Shown in pieces: positions 1 to 11,015 of a stretch of DNA of 64,000 nt (its first letter is position 1; each line of letters begins with the position of its first letter). A program made the position numbers and the translations under genes. The DNA is from Bathynomus jamesi (lineage: Eukaryota; Arthropoda; Malacostraca; Isopoda; Cirolanidae), in NCBI GenBank assembly GCA_023014485.1, contig JAJOZX010005808.1:233394-297393 (forward strand). Reading direction: 5' to 3'. The notes below the pieces were generated by a model. The model ran no database searches, was not told the origin of the DNA, and saw nothing but the letters and a program-made list of their open reading frames with translations.

Positions 1-347
1 CTGTATAGAAGGGCGGATCTAGGCATTTCAGTAAGGGGGAATCCAAAGAGAAAAGGGCACCCCCTAAAATAAAAAGGGCACAGTACTAAAAAAATGTTCT
101 TCAAATAGACCACAGTGAGCGAATGTAAAATCAATTGCATTATTTTATTAGATCAGTCTCATTCAAATATGATGCAAAATAAAAATCTAATTTGGGTACA
201 ACAGTTATTACAGAAATTTTTTTAAACAATTACAAATGTCTTGCCAATTAAAAGAACTATGAGAATAAGAGGAAGATAAAAATAGTGATATGGCTGCACC
301 AATACTAAGGACACCTATGAAAACCTTACTTAGTTTACTTACGTCCT
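1..347. other. AT-rich flank, no gene
   Basis: No supported gene. The stretch holds the likely 3' untranslated tail of the minus-strand LINE that ends near 348, then AT-rich sequence. The first 60 bases resemble a worn DNA-transposon edge (GGCGGATCTAGG), but no partner end is visible. Confidence 0.4.
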
Positions 348-522
348 CTTCACTCCTACGTGGAGCATAGGGCGTCAACTGTGCTTCGTCATCGGGTACA
401 GTTGGCTGTTTGGGCTTTAACTTCTGGCCAGGTTCTTCCAATTCTCTTAGTTTCCATCAGTAAAGATCTCCTCCAAATCATCACCGGTCTACCACTCTTC
501 CTTCTTCCTTGCGGATTCCATC
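348..522 (-). pseudogene. LINE reverse transcriptase, C-terminal tail (separated by hAT insertion)
   Basis: On the minus strand this stretch reads WNPQGRRKSGRPVMIWRRSL and then a tail with TANCTR, VDAL and CST. That is the usual C-terminal block of APE-type LINE polyproteins (GxRxxGRPxxxWRR). It continues the reading that stops at 2403: the eight bases at 515-522 are repeated at 2396-2403 on the other side of the hAT element. The frame has in-frame stops near its end, so it is dead. The join is seen directly; the family assignment is by motif. Confidence 0.8.
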
Positions 523-2395
523 TAGAGATGGAACCCGGTTTTAAATAACCGGTTTTTAACTGGTGATAAAAATTTGTTATCATCACCGAAACCGACGATA
601 AGAACCGGTTTTTACATTTTTGCGCAAGTCTCCGATCACTTTGGTCCATTTTCTATGAAACAAACGTTTCCAAACGTTTAAAAACATAGTAATTACGTTT
701 TGCATCGTTTTGTATCGTTTTTTGTTTGTTTATAAGTGTAAATAATAATTGATGCTTCAGTCTTGAATGTTATGTGGATGATTGCACATTGATCAGTTAA
801 GATTCTAAGATTTAATACTCCATCATGTCAAAGAAATCAAATGCTTGGTATCATTTCACTCGTAAGAATAAAGAAGAAGCAGAGTGTATGACATGTCACA
901 AAGTTTTAGTGTTGTGGAGGTTCTACTTCAAGTTTATCATCCCACATGAGAAATATTCATGGCATAAACATCGACCAGATTAATCAGCCATTGAAGAAAC
1001 AAAGAACAGTGGAAGAGTTTGTGCAAAAAAAGTCCATAGAAGAGGAAATTTCGAAACTTGCTTGTGTAGATGGACTGAGTTTCCAATCAATTGCTAAAAG
1101 TGAATTCATTCAAGAAATGAAGAGAAATAGTACCTGATCACCAGCAATGCATTGCACATGCTATACATCTCGCGATTTCGGATATCTTGTATTCAAAAGA
1201 TTACTTAAAAGTAATGAATAAGGTGAGAAAAATCTACCGCATATTTCGAAAGTCCCCTTTGAAAAATGAGAGATTGCAAGATTTTGTCAAAGATGAATTT
1301 AATGGAAAGGAAATGAAGCTTATCTTTGACTATAGAACAAGGTGGAACAGTCTTTTGGCCATGATATAAAGATTTTTGAAACTCAAAAATTGCATTCCAA
1401 AGGCCCTCAGAGTGATACGCTCAACAGAGACGATTTCAGATGAAGAATGGAATGCTCTAAAGAGCCTCTTTGACACGCTTCGTCCACTGGAAGTTGTTTT
1501 AAAGGGACTCTGTTCCGAAGATGCAAATTTGCTCAAAGCCGAGTCTTCCATGAAGTTCATTTTGGATAAATTTGAAAGTAAAAACAATCCTTTAGCTTTT
1601 GAGCTACGTCAGTGTCTCATTGATCGCTACTCATCGAGAAGACAAAAAGAAGCTGTCGCCTTGCTGAGTTTTCTCCACAATCCCGAGGTCTTGAAAAATG
1701 AATCATCAGCACCGTTCCTCTTTTCTTCAAGACAAGCACTTAAGAAGTATGCGGATCATACATTTAAGGGGCTTTTTCCAGAAGCTTGCCAGATTTCAGA
1801 AACAGACGACCAAGTCCAATCAATTGCTTCGAAACTCGAAGATTCACAATGCAGCTCAGGTTGTGAAGTAAATGATGACGATCAACTTATGAACGAGTAC
1901 ATGTGTGAGATGAACAAACTGAAAATGAAACCCAAGAAAGATTCTTCTGACATCTTTGACGTAAACAATGAATTCAAATATTTTGAAGCTACATGTACAG
2001 TACTTTGAATAGAAGCGAAAATTTGGATTGAATGTACGAGGCGTTGCTTACAATAAAAGCCACCAGCGTAGAGTCCGAGAGAGTGTTTTCAGCTGCTGGT
2101 TTATTCGTCACAAAGATTCGATCAAGAATGTCAGATCAGATACTTAATGCTCTTTGTTTTCTCAAGTGTTATTTAAAAAATCAAGTTCGATAATAAACTT
2201 TTTAATTCAAATGTTACACATACTTGATTGAATCAATTAAAACCTTATTTCTGCTTAATATTTTGATCATTTACCTCCCTAAAAAGAATACAGAATCCCA
2301 TCGGTGAAAACCGGTAAAAACCGGTAAAAACCGGCTTTAAAAATATAGCGACGGTGAAAACCGATTTTACACTTTTCGGTTATTTTCCATCCCTA
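523..2395 (+). mobile_element. hAT DNA transposon inserted in the LINE
   Basis: The 1,873-bp element begins TAGAGATGGAA and ends with the inverse of TAGGGATGGAA. It is flanked by a perfect 8-bp duplication, ATTCCATC, at 515-522 and 2396-2403. The length of the duplication and the short TA(G/A)GG-type ends are hAT hallmarks. Subterminal repeats of ACCGGTTTT type lie at both ends (530-615 and 2300-2370) and probably bind transposase. The target is the coding part of a minus-strand LINE, so this insertion is the younger of the two. Confidence 0.92.
825..2193 (+). pseudogene. hAT transposase (BED finger, hAT dimerisation), inactivated
   Basis: Translation from the ATG at 825 gives MSKKSNAWYHF and a CMTCHK cysteine pair. 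After a one-base shift near 910 it continues GSTSSLSSHMRNIH. This is a BED zinc finger (C-x2-C ... H-x4-H). A stop or deletion near 1135 removes much of the catalytic core. Reading resumes at 1187 and 1376-2008, and the C-terminal dimerisation block ATSVESERVFSAAG lies in another frame at about 2056-2100. Intact hAT transposases are near 600 residues, so a central part is missing. Such enzymes cut and paste DNA in the nucleus; this copy cannot. Confidence 0.88.
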
Positions 2396-2403
2396 ATTCC
2401 ATC

Positions 2404-5181
2404 CCAAAGCTGTCTTAGCTATTTCTCCCTCTTCTCTCCTCAAAGCATATCCAACCCATCTCTACTTCTTTCTCCTAATTTGTTCTTCTATCCTTTCCTG
2501 ATTTGTGATCTGCCATAGTCTTTCATTTGAAATTCTATCCGGCCAACTAATTCCCACAGTCCTTCTCAGACATCGATTCACAAACATTTGCACCTTCTTT
2601 GTCAGTTCTTTTGTTACCTTCCATAATTCACTATCATACAGGGCTCTCCTTGACAGCTGGTTTGATCTCCATACTGGGTTTAGCAGCGTAAAAGCACTTG
2701 CAGCCTTAGTCAACTTTCTTCTAACATCCTCCTCCGCTCCTCCATCCATTGCCACTACACTACTCAAGTAGACAAACTCGTCAACCTCTCCCAGCTCAAC
2801 CTCCACAACTCTAAAGGCTCCATCTCTACCATTTAATCTCATTGTCTTAGTTTTTCCTTTATTAATTTCCAATCCTAACTTTCTTCCCTCTCTTCCCAGA
2901 TCCTCCAACTTCACTATCATATCCTCACGCCTCTGTGACAAAAGGCACAAGTCGTCGGCATAGTCCAAGTCCTCCAAAACATCCAGCAATCCCCAACCAA
3001 TATCCCTCCTACCTTCCTCAACCACTCTCCTCATTACAGTATCCAGCATTAACAAAAATATCACTGGTGACAACAGACAACCCTGTTTCATTCCTGTCGT
3101 ACCTCAAAAGGCCCTGTAAACTTCCCGTTATGTTCCACTCTGCAAGAAAATCCTCTGTATGATTCTTCAACAATATTAATAATCTTCTCCGGTATTCTCC
3201 ATCACTGTTCACATACAGCCGCTATCCACACTATCAAAAGCTTTCTCAAAGTCTACAAACACCAAATACAGGTTGGACTGCCATTCCAAGATCTGCTCCA
3301 CAATAATTCTCAGTGTATTGATCTGATCGGCACAGGATCGGGTCTCTCTAAATCCTGCCTGTTCTCTTCTTAGCCTAGCATCCACCTCCCTCATTCTTTC
3401 CAAAATAATATGAGTCAGCACCTTATTAGATATAGACAACAGTGTGATTCCCCTCCAGTTGTCACATCGCGATAGATCTTTCTTTGGTATTTTCACCAGC
3501 AAACCCCCTCTCCATTCCTTGGAAAACTTCTCGGTTTCCCGTATTATACCGAAGAGTCCATGTAATTCGTTTGTCATCATCCCTGGGTCCACCTTCAACA
3601 ATTCTGCCTCTACACCATCCATCCCTATCGCCTTTGCTCCTTTTAACTTCTTGATAGCCCTCCGGATTTTAGCCTTATTTGGTGGTCTAACATCTATGTT
3701 CAGCTCTTGGTTCCCTCTTACCTCTTCTTGAATTAACTTCTCGGGTCTATTTCTATTCAAAACTTCTCTAAAACGCTCTTTCCACCTTTCCAATTGTTGC
3801 ATCTCCGCAGTCAATATAGTTCCATCCTTTGATTTTACTTGTCTTGTCTCTCTATAATTTCTTCCTGTCAGTGTTTTCGTTATCTTATATACAGTAATTC
3901 CTTCATATCTCCTCTCCGCCTCTCCGCGTTGCTGTCTCTGCCTGTTGCGCCACCTCGTTCACAAATTGTCTCTTATCATTTCTGGCCCTTCTTTTGACCT
4001 CTCGATTTAGTTGTTGCCAATTTTCCCCCAACTCCATCTTGTTTATCATGTCTTCATATGTGTTCATTCTTTCTTTTGCTTTCCTTCTTTCTTCTACTGC
4101 ATTCCATGTGTTCTCAGTCATCCACTCTCTTTTCTTCATTTTTCTAAAACCGATTGTCTCCTCTACAGATTTCCGTAAGGTGTCTCTAAATCTCATCCAC
4201 TTTCTTTCCACTCTTTTTACTCTATCCTCTTCATTTTCTCCATGTGTCAAGACTTCATCATCTTCATCCTGGCGAATAGCAAATCTATTTCTCACAGCCA
4301 ATCTGTAGTCCTCTTTGACCTCCCTTCTTGCGAGCCTATTTACGTCAAACCGTCTCCTTCCTCTCTCGACTCTTTCCTTGGCTTTTACCAGTCTCAATTT
4401 CACCTCAGCTATCACCAGATGATGATCGCTTGCTACATCTGCTCCTCTTCTGTTTCGCACATCTATCAGCGATCCTCTCCACTTCTTCCTAATGGCTATA
4501 TGATCAATCTGGTTTTCCGTCCTGCCATCAGGCGACATCCAGGTAATTTTATGACACTCTTTATGCAGGAACAGGGTACCACCAATCACAAGCTCCTGCT
4601 CTCCACAGAAATCTGCGAATCATTCATCATTTCTATTCATTACTCCTATACCATGCTTGCCCATTACATACTCCCTGTCTTTGTTGTCTCCCCCCACCTT
4701 TGCGTTGAGGTCTCCCATCAGGATAACAATGTCTTTTCTCTTAACTCCCCCCAAAACTGTAGTGAACTGTTCATAGAACTCTTCCTTCTGCTCATCCTCC
4801 GCTTGTTCTGTAGGCGCATAACACTGAATAATTGTTATGGATCTAGCCTCTTACTCTTATTATTCTCGAAGATATTGGCTCCCATTCCAATAAACTTTTC
4901 TCCACCTCTCCTGTGAGCAATATGCCTACGCCTTCTCTATGTTCTTCTCCACTTGGTCTTCCGGAGTACAATAATTTCTAGCATGGTCCCACTCGTACTT
5001 CTTCGTCTCCTGTCCACCTCGTTTCGCTCAATCCCAGAACCGCCACCCTATATCTCTCAGCCTCTCTTGCAATTTGTTTAAGCCTCGGTGCCTCGTACAT
5101 AGTTCGTATATTCCAGCATCCAATTCGTGTCCGATATTTCATGCCAAAGTTCGTCAACGTTAGATCCATCCGGTTTTGCAC
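2404..5181 (-). pseudogene. APE-type LINE polyprotein (endonuclease + reverse transcriptase), decayed
   Basis: Read on the minus strand from 5181: an endonuclease start (GCWNIRTM, LSETRWTG), an endonuclease C-terminus (ENQIDHIAI, ASDHHLVIAEV) near 4480-4390, a basic linker, then reverse transcriptase. RT motifs are KAIGMDGVEAELLK, NWRGITLLSI, FVDFEKAFDSVD at 3230, GMKQGCLLSPVIF at 3090 and the active-site block LDYADDLCLL at 2955. At least four frameshifts (near 4950, 4600, 3850 and 3100-3210) break it. The order and motifs match RTE-like or I-like LINEs that make one endonuclease-RT protein; I cannot fix the clade. It copies its own RNA into nicked chromosomal DNA when intact. Confidence 0.88.
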
Positions 5182-5410
5182 AGTTTCAGTTTCTGTAATG
5201 GTAGCGTTTAGGCTGTGCAGAGAATTAACCCACAGCAGCCGAGTCCGGTGGTGGGGCTGCCACCTTAAAGTCTCCGAACATACCCTGTCAGTTTTTGGTG
5301 CATGGGCGTAACGCCACTCCCCAGCGGGGAGCTCCCCTATCCGCCACCTGGGGACGCGCCCGATGGGGAAACTGACAAAGACCCCTCACGAGATGAAAAC
5401 CATTACAACT
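5182..5410 (-). other. LINE 5' untranslated region
   Basis: This GC-rich leader lies directly upstream of the endonuclease reading at 5181. It includes stretches such as GGTGGCGGATAGGGG and GGCAGCCCCACCACCGG on the minus strand. Its GC content contrasts with the AT-rich surroundings, which supports assigning it to the LINE. The exact 5' end is not defined. Confidence 0.5.
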
Positions 5411-5523
5411 ATAAATTTGGAAGTACATTGTATACGGATAAAGACTCAAAATAGAATTTGAATAAAATAAAATAGCCATGATCTATTTACAAAAACAAAA
5501 TTTGTTTTCAGAGGCATACACAT

Positions 5524-6117
5524 TAGGGCGGCTCGTTTTTACACTTTTTTTCGATATTTGATTGGGGGTAGTGCGGAAAAGTTGCGATTTGGAGAGAAAA
5601 TAAAGTGTGTAAAATTTTTTTGATCTACGTCAATACCTTCCGGTGGCGGCGAGTCCTTAAAAATCGAAAAATAGGCCTAAAAACACATAAAATTTTTATA
5701 TAATTTTATATAATTTTTATATAATGTTCATTGTTCAATGACTGCTATTAATTTATTCAAGCCTATAATAGTGTTCTCAGGGTTGTTTGCACAGAAATAT
5801 ACCGGAATTAACATTTGTATAACATCTTGTTAAAACTTGCTTTAAATCAATATTTTGGATATTTTAACGGCTAAGACGCCACCGGAAGTTATTAACAGAT
5901 TGTGCTGAAATTTTTATTGCTTATTTTGTAAGTCTTTAAAACCATTTTCCAATCTACCCCGTTAGGCCTATTTTTCGATTTTTAAGGACTCGCCGCCACC
6001 GGAAGGTATTGACGTAGATAAAAAAAATTTTACACACTTTATTTTCTCTCCAAATCGCAACTTTTCCGCACTACCCCCAATCAAATATCGAAAAAAGTGT
6101 AAAAACGAGCCGCCCTA
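5524..6117. mobile_element. Non-autonomous hAT foldback element, 157-bp inverted ends
   Basis: The arms 5524-5680 and 5962-6117 are inverted copies, almost identical over about 157 bases, starting TAGGGCGGCTCG. The element is flanked by a perfect 8-bp duplication, ATACACAT (5516-5523 and 6118-6125), so it moved by hAT-type transposition. It has no coding capacity. A partial inner copy of the arm motif (GCCACCGGAAG near 5880) lies in the spacer. The RNA would fold into one long hairpin. Confidence 0.92.
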
Positions 6118-6419
6118 ATACACATCATTCAAATAGGGCACTTGCACTTGAAAAGATGGCACTTGCAAGAAATTGAAAAGGGAGGGGGTCCGGACGTCGC
6201 CGACCCCACCCGTATTATGTTTATAAAATATGAATATTTATTTTCATGCTCAGTAAAATTAAGTTTCCTGTGCTTTTTGCAGGGGGGGAATTCCATTTGG
6301 CGATTAACCAAAAGGGGTAATCACAAACAAAGTTTGGGAACCGCTGTGTAGCAGCTTAATGACCATTTTCCAAACAGTTTCCGCATTCCATCAATTCCAC
6401 CTGACTTTCAAAATATCAC

Positions 6420-7257
6420 GTGACACCACATGACGTCATGACAGAGGTGTTAACAGGTATGGTGACTGAGAATAGGCTCACACTATTCCCGAATCTCATC
6501 GCAGCAACTATTCTGCAGAGTGGATTCTCATCTAGGAACACTGTCTATATATGGTTGAAGAGGTGGCAAGAGGAAGGGAATACGAGATCACCGCAGAACG
6601 GGGAAACCTCGACTGACAACTGCTGCGGATGATCGGAGGGTCTGGGATGTTGCCGAAGCTCATCCTTTTACCAATGCTGTTACCATACGGGAACAATTGC
6701 AGCTTGATGTTTCGACAATGACAGTAAGGCGGCGGCTACATGAAGCTGGGTTATACCATCGGACCCCGGCTATCAAAGAGAAGTTAAATCAGCAACATCG
6801 AGAAAATAGAGTTCGATTTGCTCAGCAACATGTTGGCAAAGGACTTGACTTTTGGAGCCGAGTGATATTTACCGACGAAAAGACCTTTTCCTTCACATCA
6901 CATGGCCGTCTTCATTATTTGAGGAGGAATAATACTCGATATATTCAAGAGCACATCTATGGAAGCACGTAGCGGTCATGTCACCTGTAACATGTGGGGA
7001 TGGATTCATCTGTATGGTGTCGGAGAGCTCACCAAAATAGAAGGGAGGTTTACTGTAGACCAGTATATAGAAATTTTCAGAGGTTTGCTTCATTCTGTGC
7101 GTGCATATGCTCTACTTTTTCCTGAGCGAATCATTTTTATGCAAGCCAGGTCCCCAATTCACACAGCACGGATCGTCACACGCTGGTTCTCTGAGCCGTG
7201 AAATATCGACCTTCTGGATTGGCCAAGTAAGGGTTATGATATGAATCCCATTTATTG
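6420..7257 (+). pseudogene. Tc1-like transposase, decayed
   Basis: Plus-strand reading gives a helix-turn-helix part (GFSSRNTVYIWLKRWQEEG) and, after a frameshift near 6600, GKPRLTTAADDRRV and STMTVRRRLHEAGLYHR. The catalytic part follows: WSRVIFTDEKTF (first D) at about 6855-6890, then ARSPIHTA (second D position, changed to A) near 7142, and LDWPSKGYDMNPI at 7213-7250, where the reading stops just short of the usual final glutamate. Several frameshifts, one lost acid residue and no visible inverted ends make this an old dead copy. Confidence 0.85.
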
Positions 7258-7629
7258 ATATGAATCACTGTAATAGTTTTATTTTCTGTAATTCTCGCCT
7301 TTGTGGTAAGAGACCGCCAAGAGTCACAGCTGCAGTGGTTCAACACTTAAGTTGTAACATGGAAGTTGTTAATATGATACAAAACAATTATATGCATTTA
7401 TGATGCTGCCTCAATACAAAACATTCTTCGTTTCTAAATAGTATTTCTCTGTGACTATTTATTACTGTATCAGTGTTGCTAATCTAGAAATAGCATTTGC
7501 TCTGGATATAACAATACCGTACCAGTAGTATCCATTCAGCTGTCATCCATTTTCCAATTGGAAGATATTCTAAGCAGTGACGTATGAAACCTACAGATAC
7601 CCATCAATCTGCTAATATTATAATGTTAT
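7258..7629. other. No gene seen
   Basis: AT-rich sequence between two dead Tc1/mariner copies. I see no coding pattern, repeat or RNA gene in it. Confidence 0.5.
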
Positions 7630-7739
7630 TACTAGGGCCACTCAGTATATTTTGCTCCACCTTTTTTTTTCTTTCCAAGTTTCCTTGTAAGTTCCAGAAA
7701 TTTTGTACACAAGTAGTTACATTCCTTTTTTACAAGTTT

Positions 7740-9322
7740 TTATTTTTCCAAATAGTCTCTATCCTTTTCTACGGCTTTCCTCCACCTCGAAACAAGGACC
7801 TTTATTCCTTGCTGATAAAAGTCCGCTGGGTTCCGCTCGAGCCACCTCTTAACCTCCTCAACAACCTCATCGTCACTCTGGAACTTTCTTCCACGAATAG
7901 CATCCTTCATTGGCCCAAACAAATGGAAGTCTGAAGGTGCCAGATCCGAGCTGGATGGAGGGTGGGGTAACACAGTCAAGCGCATTTTTGTGATGGCCTC
8001 TCTTGTTCGCAAACTGTTGTGTGGTCTTGCGTTATGGTGCAAAAGAAGGACGTCTTCCAGTTTTCTCTCCGGTCGAACCCGCTTTATACATCTCTGGAGT
8101 GTCTGTAGGGTAGCAATATATGCCTCTGGGTTGATTGTTTGTCCTTTCTTCACAATGTCCACCAGAATCACCCCTTTCATGTCCCAGAGAATGGTGGCCA
8201 TAACCTTGATCGAATAGTGCTGTTAGCACATTGCACAGTGTGAGATGTCACAGCCGGTGCCGGGCGACCGCTGCGTGGCTCATCATCGAGGCTGGCTCTC
8301 CCTCTCTCCGATGATCTCACACGTTTAGACCAACGTGCAAAAGAAGGACGTCTTCCAGTTTTCTCTCCGGTCGAACCCGCTTTATACATCTCTGGAGTGT
8401 CTGTAGGGTAGCAATATATGCCTCTGGGTTGATTGTTTGTCCTTTCTTCACAATGTGCTGTTAGCACATTGCACAGTGTGAGATGTCACAGCCGGTGCCG
8501 GGCGACCGCTGCGTGGCTCATCATCGAGGCTGGCTCTCCCTCTCTCCGATGATCTCACACGTTTAGACCAACGTGCAAAAGAAGGACGTCTTCCAGTTTT
8601 CTCTCCGGTCGAACCCGCTTTATACATCTCTGGAGTGTCTGTAGGGTAGCAATATATGCCTCTGGGTTGATTGTTTGTCCTTTCTTCACAATGTCCACCA
8701 GAATCACCCCTTTCATGTCCCAGAGAATGGTGGCCATAACCTTTCGTGCAGAGGGAGCCATTTTGAACTTTTTATTGCGTGGGGAGTTTGCGTGATGCTA
8801 CTCCATGGATTGGCGTTTTGTTTCAGGTTCAAAGTGGTGTACCCAAGTCTTATCCCCAGTCACAATTCATGAAAAGAAGTCATCCCCTTCTGTCTCGTAT
8901 CGAACCAACGACTCAGAAGCAATTTCTTTTCTTTGGGCTTTGTGATCTTCAGTCAGTTCGCGAGGAACAAACCGTGAACACACTTTTGAGTATCCCAGTT
9001 GCTTAATTCCTAGCTCCAATGATAGCTCCTTGTATGTGACGCGCCGATTTGATCGAATAGTGCTGTTAGCACATTGCACAGTGTGAGATGTCACAGCCGG
9101 TGCCGGGCGACCGCTGCGTGGCTCATCATCGAGGCTGGCTCTCCCTCTCTCCGATGATCTCACACGTTTAGACCAACGTGCAACTGTGCTTCGATCAACA
9201 ACAACAGCATCTCCGTAAACGTTTTGTAGACGTTTATGAATATTTCCAACTGTTTCCTTCTCTGCGGTTAAGAACTCGATAACAACTCTCTGTTTACGAC
9301 GCACATCACTGTCAGACACCAT
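7740..9322 (-). pseudogene. mariner transposase, broken by internal repeats
   Basis: The N-terminal part starts at the ATG at 9322 (MVSDSDVRRKQRVVIEFL) and includes a helix-turn-helix (VVDRSTVARWSKRV, DEPRSGRP). The C-terminal catalytic part is at 8201-7740 with VLLLHHNARPH (the usual HDN is HHN here, so the second catalytic Asp is lost), SSDLAPSDFHLFGPMKDAI and a normal C-terminus. A second copy of the middle part (APSARKVMATILWDMKGVIL) lies at 8761-8555. The gene is scrambled by two inserted repeat units, so no full enzyme can be made. Confidence 0.9.
8036..8700. repeat. Tandem chimeric units inside the mariner
   Basis: Block P (AAAAGAAGGACGTCTTCCAG onward, about 125 bp) occurs at 8038, 8337 and 8577. 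Block Q (GCTGTTAGCACATTGCACAG onward, about 120 bp) occurs at 8219, 8457 and 9062. In a normal mariner P and Q lie several hundred bases apart; here they alternate. The two Q-to-P joins are identical (ACGTGCAAAAGAAGG), and GTGCAA is present at both parent sites. The two P-to-Q joins differ: one after CCATAACCTT, the other after CACAATG. This fits template switching at short homologies. Confidence 0.85.
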
Positions 9323-9525
9323 TTTCGAAACTGCGTTAACCATCGGTTTTATACAAGGGCGTTTAAAAGCGGTTTTATATAAGGAGGGGAGGTTCAAACT
9401 GGAAAAATCCGGTTATATGAAGCGCAGAAAGTTCAAACATACGGCCCAAAAGACATTTCATCCCCATGGCCTATTATTTAGCTAAGAAAAAAGGATGGAG
9501 CAAAATATATTGAGTGCCCCTAGTA

Positions 9526-10149
9526 AAATTTAATATGCATCAAAACATTGTTTTTTCATTCATAAACCGCCTATATATGTATTTATATATATCAGGTTTT
9601 TCTCTGTCTTTGTTATAACACAAAATAATATCTGAATCTATGTTCAATATTAAATGTAAATAAATATATAAATAAATGAATCAATAAATGAATACAGGGA
9701 GAATGGGTGGTGCGGGTCGTGGAATTTGTTCAGGGCACAATAATGCCTACCAACGGCTCTGTTTTTATACACTGAAACTTCGTTCAGGGTGACAGGCTTG
9801 CCAATACCATGAATACTGTCATCACGTTCGAAGGTTTTTTTTTAGTTTTTACAAGGACATTTTTTTTCACTTCATTGACATCCCCCTTGTTAATATACAG
9901 TATATCCCCTTCTTGAATTTATATCTAATTATTCATTTATGTTTCCTTAGTAATATGTAAACCAGAGTGATGAATGGAAATAATTGTGAGTCAACCAACC
10001 AATCTGCGCTCACTCACTAAACCCCAGCTTCATTCACAAAATGTTACAACCGTTTGTAGTACACACAACAAATATATGCCAGGTGTCGCTATCTGTTCTC
10101 AAGAGTGTCCTACAAATAATGAGCGCAACTGTACATTAATCCTAGATTT
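9526..10149. other. No gene seen
   Basis: AT-rich sequence between the mariner and the 3' end of a minus-strand LINE. A 60-codon open frame at 9974-10156 has no recognisable motif and is probably chance. Confidence 0.5.
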
Positions 10150-11015
10150 TTATTAGTATGCCCTTATTAATCGGAATTTCAACTTGGTTTTAAACGAATT
10201 TACATTCACAATATTTTTTATATCAGCATTTAAATCATGCCATAGTTTCAGTCCAATGAAAATGGATATTTTTTGAGATGAAGACAATCTAAATTGAGGC
10301 AAGGCATAAGATGCTTTCTTCTATTTCTGATCTGATACGAGTGGATTTCTTGATGAGTTACAAAATCTCTATTTACCCATTGTAAGTTAATAATTTTGTT
10401 CTTACACTTGTAAATAAAAATAAAATGTGTCAGTTTCATTACATTATTGAGTTTTAGTAGTTTTAGCTCTTTAAATAATGCACTAAAGTGATCAAGGAAC
10501 TCAGCATCAGATAATAACCTTATTGCTCTTTTTTGGATGACAAAGATACCGTTTAATGCGTTGTTAGCCGAGTTTCCCTAAACAAGGGTGCAGTACGTTA
10601 TATAAGGAAAATCAAAAGTATGATAAAGAGTAAATAAAACCTGTTTAGGGACTGCATCTCTAAGATTGAACATTATAGCAATGCTCCTTGAAATCTTTTT
10701 CGCGATATAACTTACATGATCACTCCATTGCAAATTCTTATGTAGCATTACAACAAGAAATTTTGTTACAGTACACTCCTTTACAGCGATTTCATCAACA
10801 TTAAGTTCATCAAGATATACATTTTTTATTAGTAAAAATCATGAAATTTGTTAAAGTAGTATTTAGGAAGAGTTTATTTGTGGTCAATCATTTCACTACA
10901 CTGATGACTTCTGAATTAAATATATTCTTAGCTGAATTAACATCTTTGCAAGAAAAAGACAGTTGTATCATCTGCAAACATTATGAAGTTCAGTATATCA
11001 GATGAACGTAGAGGG
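10150..11015 (-). pseudogene. CR1/L2/jockey-like LINE, 3' part of reverse transcriptase
   Basis: The minus strand reads SSDILNFIMFADDTTVFF (active-site box) at about 11000-10945. It then gives a thumb region with many stops and a C-terminal block with HSYQIRNRR and KKYPFSLDWN near 10250-10330, typical of the end of CR1/L2/jockey LINE proteins. It is separated from its upstream half by a 2.8-kb LINE inserted at 11016-13847. Nonsense and frameshift changes are frequent. Confidence 0.78.

Larger units (their letters stand above)
7632..9523 (-). mobile_element. mariner element with internal rearrangement
   Basis: The ends are inverted: CTAGGGCCACTCAGTATATT at 7632 and the inverse of CTAGGGGCACTCAATATATT ending at 9523. 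TA dinucleotides flank both sides (7630-7631, 9524-9525), as expected for Tc1/mariner. At 1,892 bp it is about 0.6 kb longer than a usual mariner, and the excess is explained by the repeated blocks at 8036-8700. Confidence 0.9.

Noticed and set aside
9974..10156. 60-codon plus-strand open frame
   Set aside because: No motif and it lies at the worn 3' edge of a minus-strand LINE.
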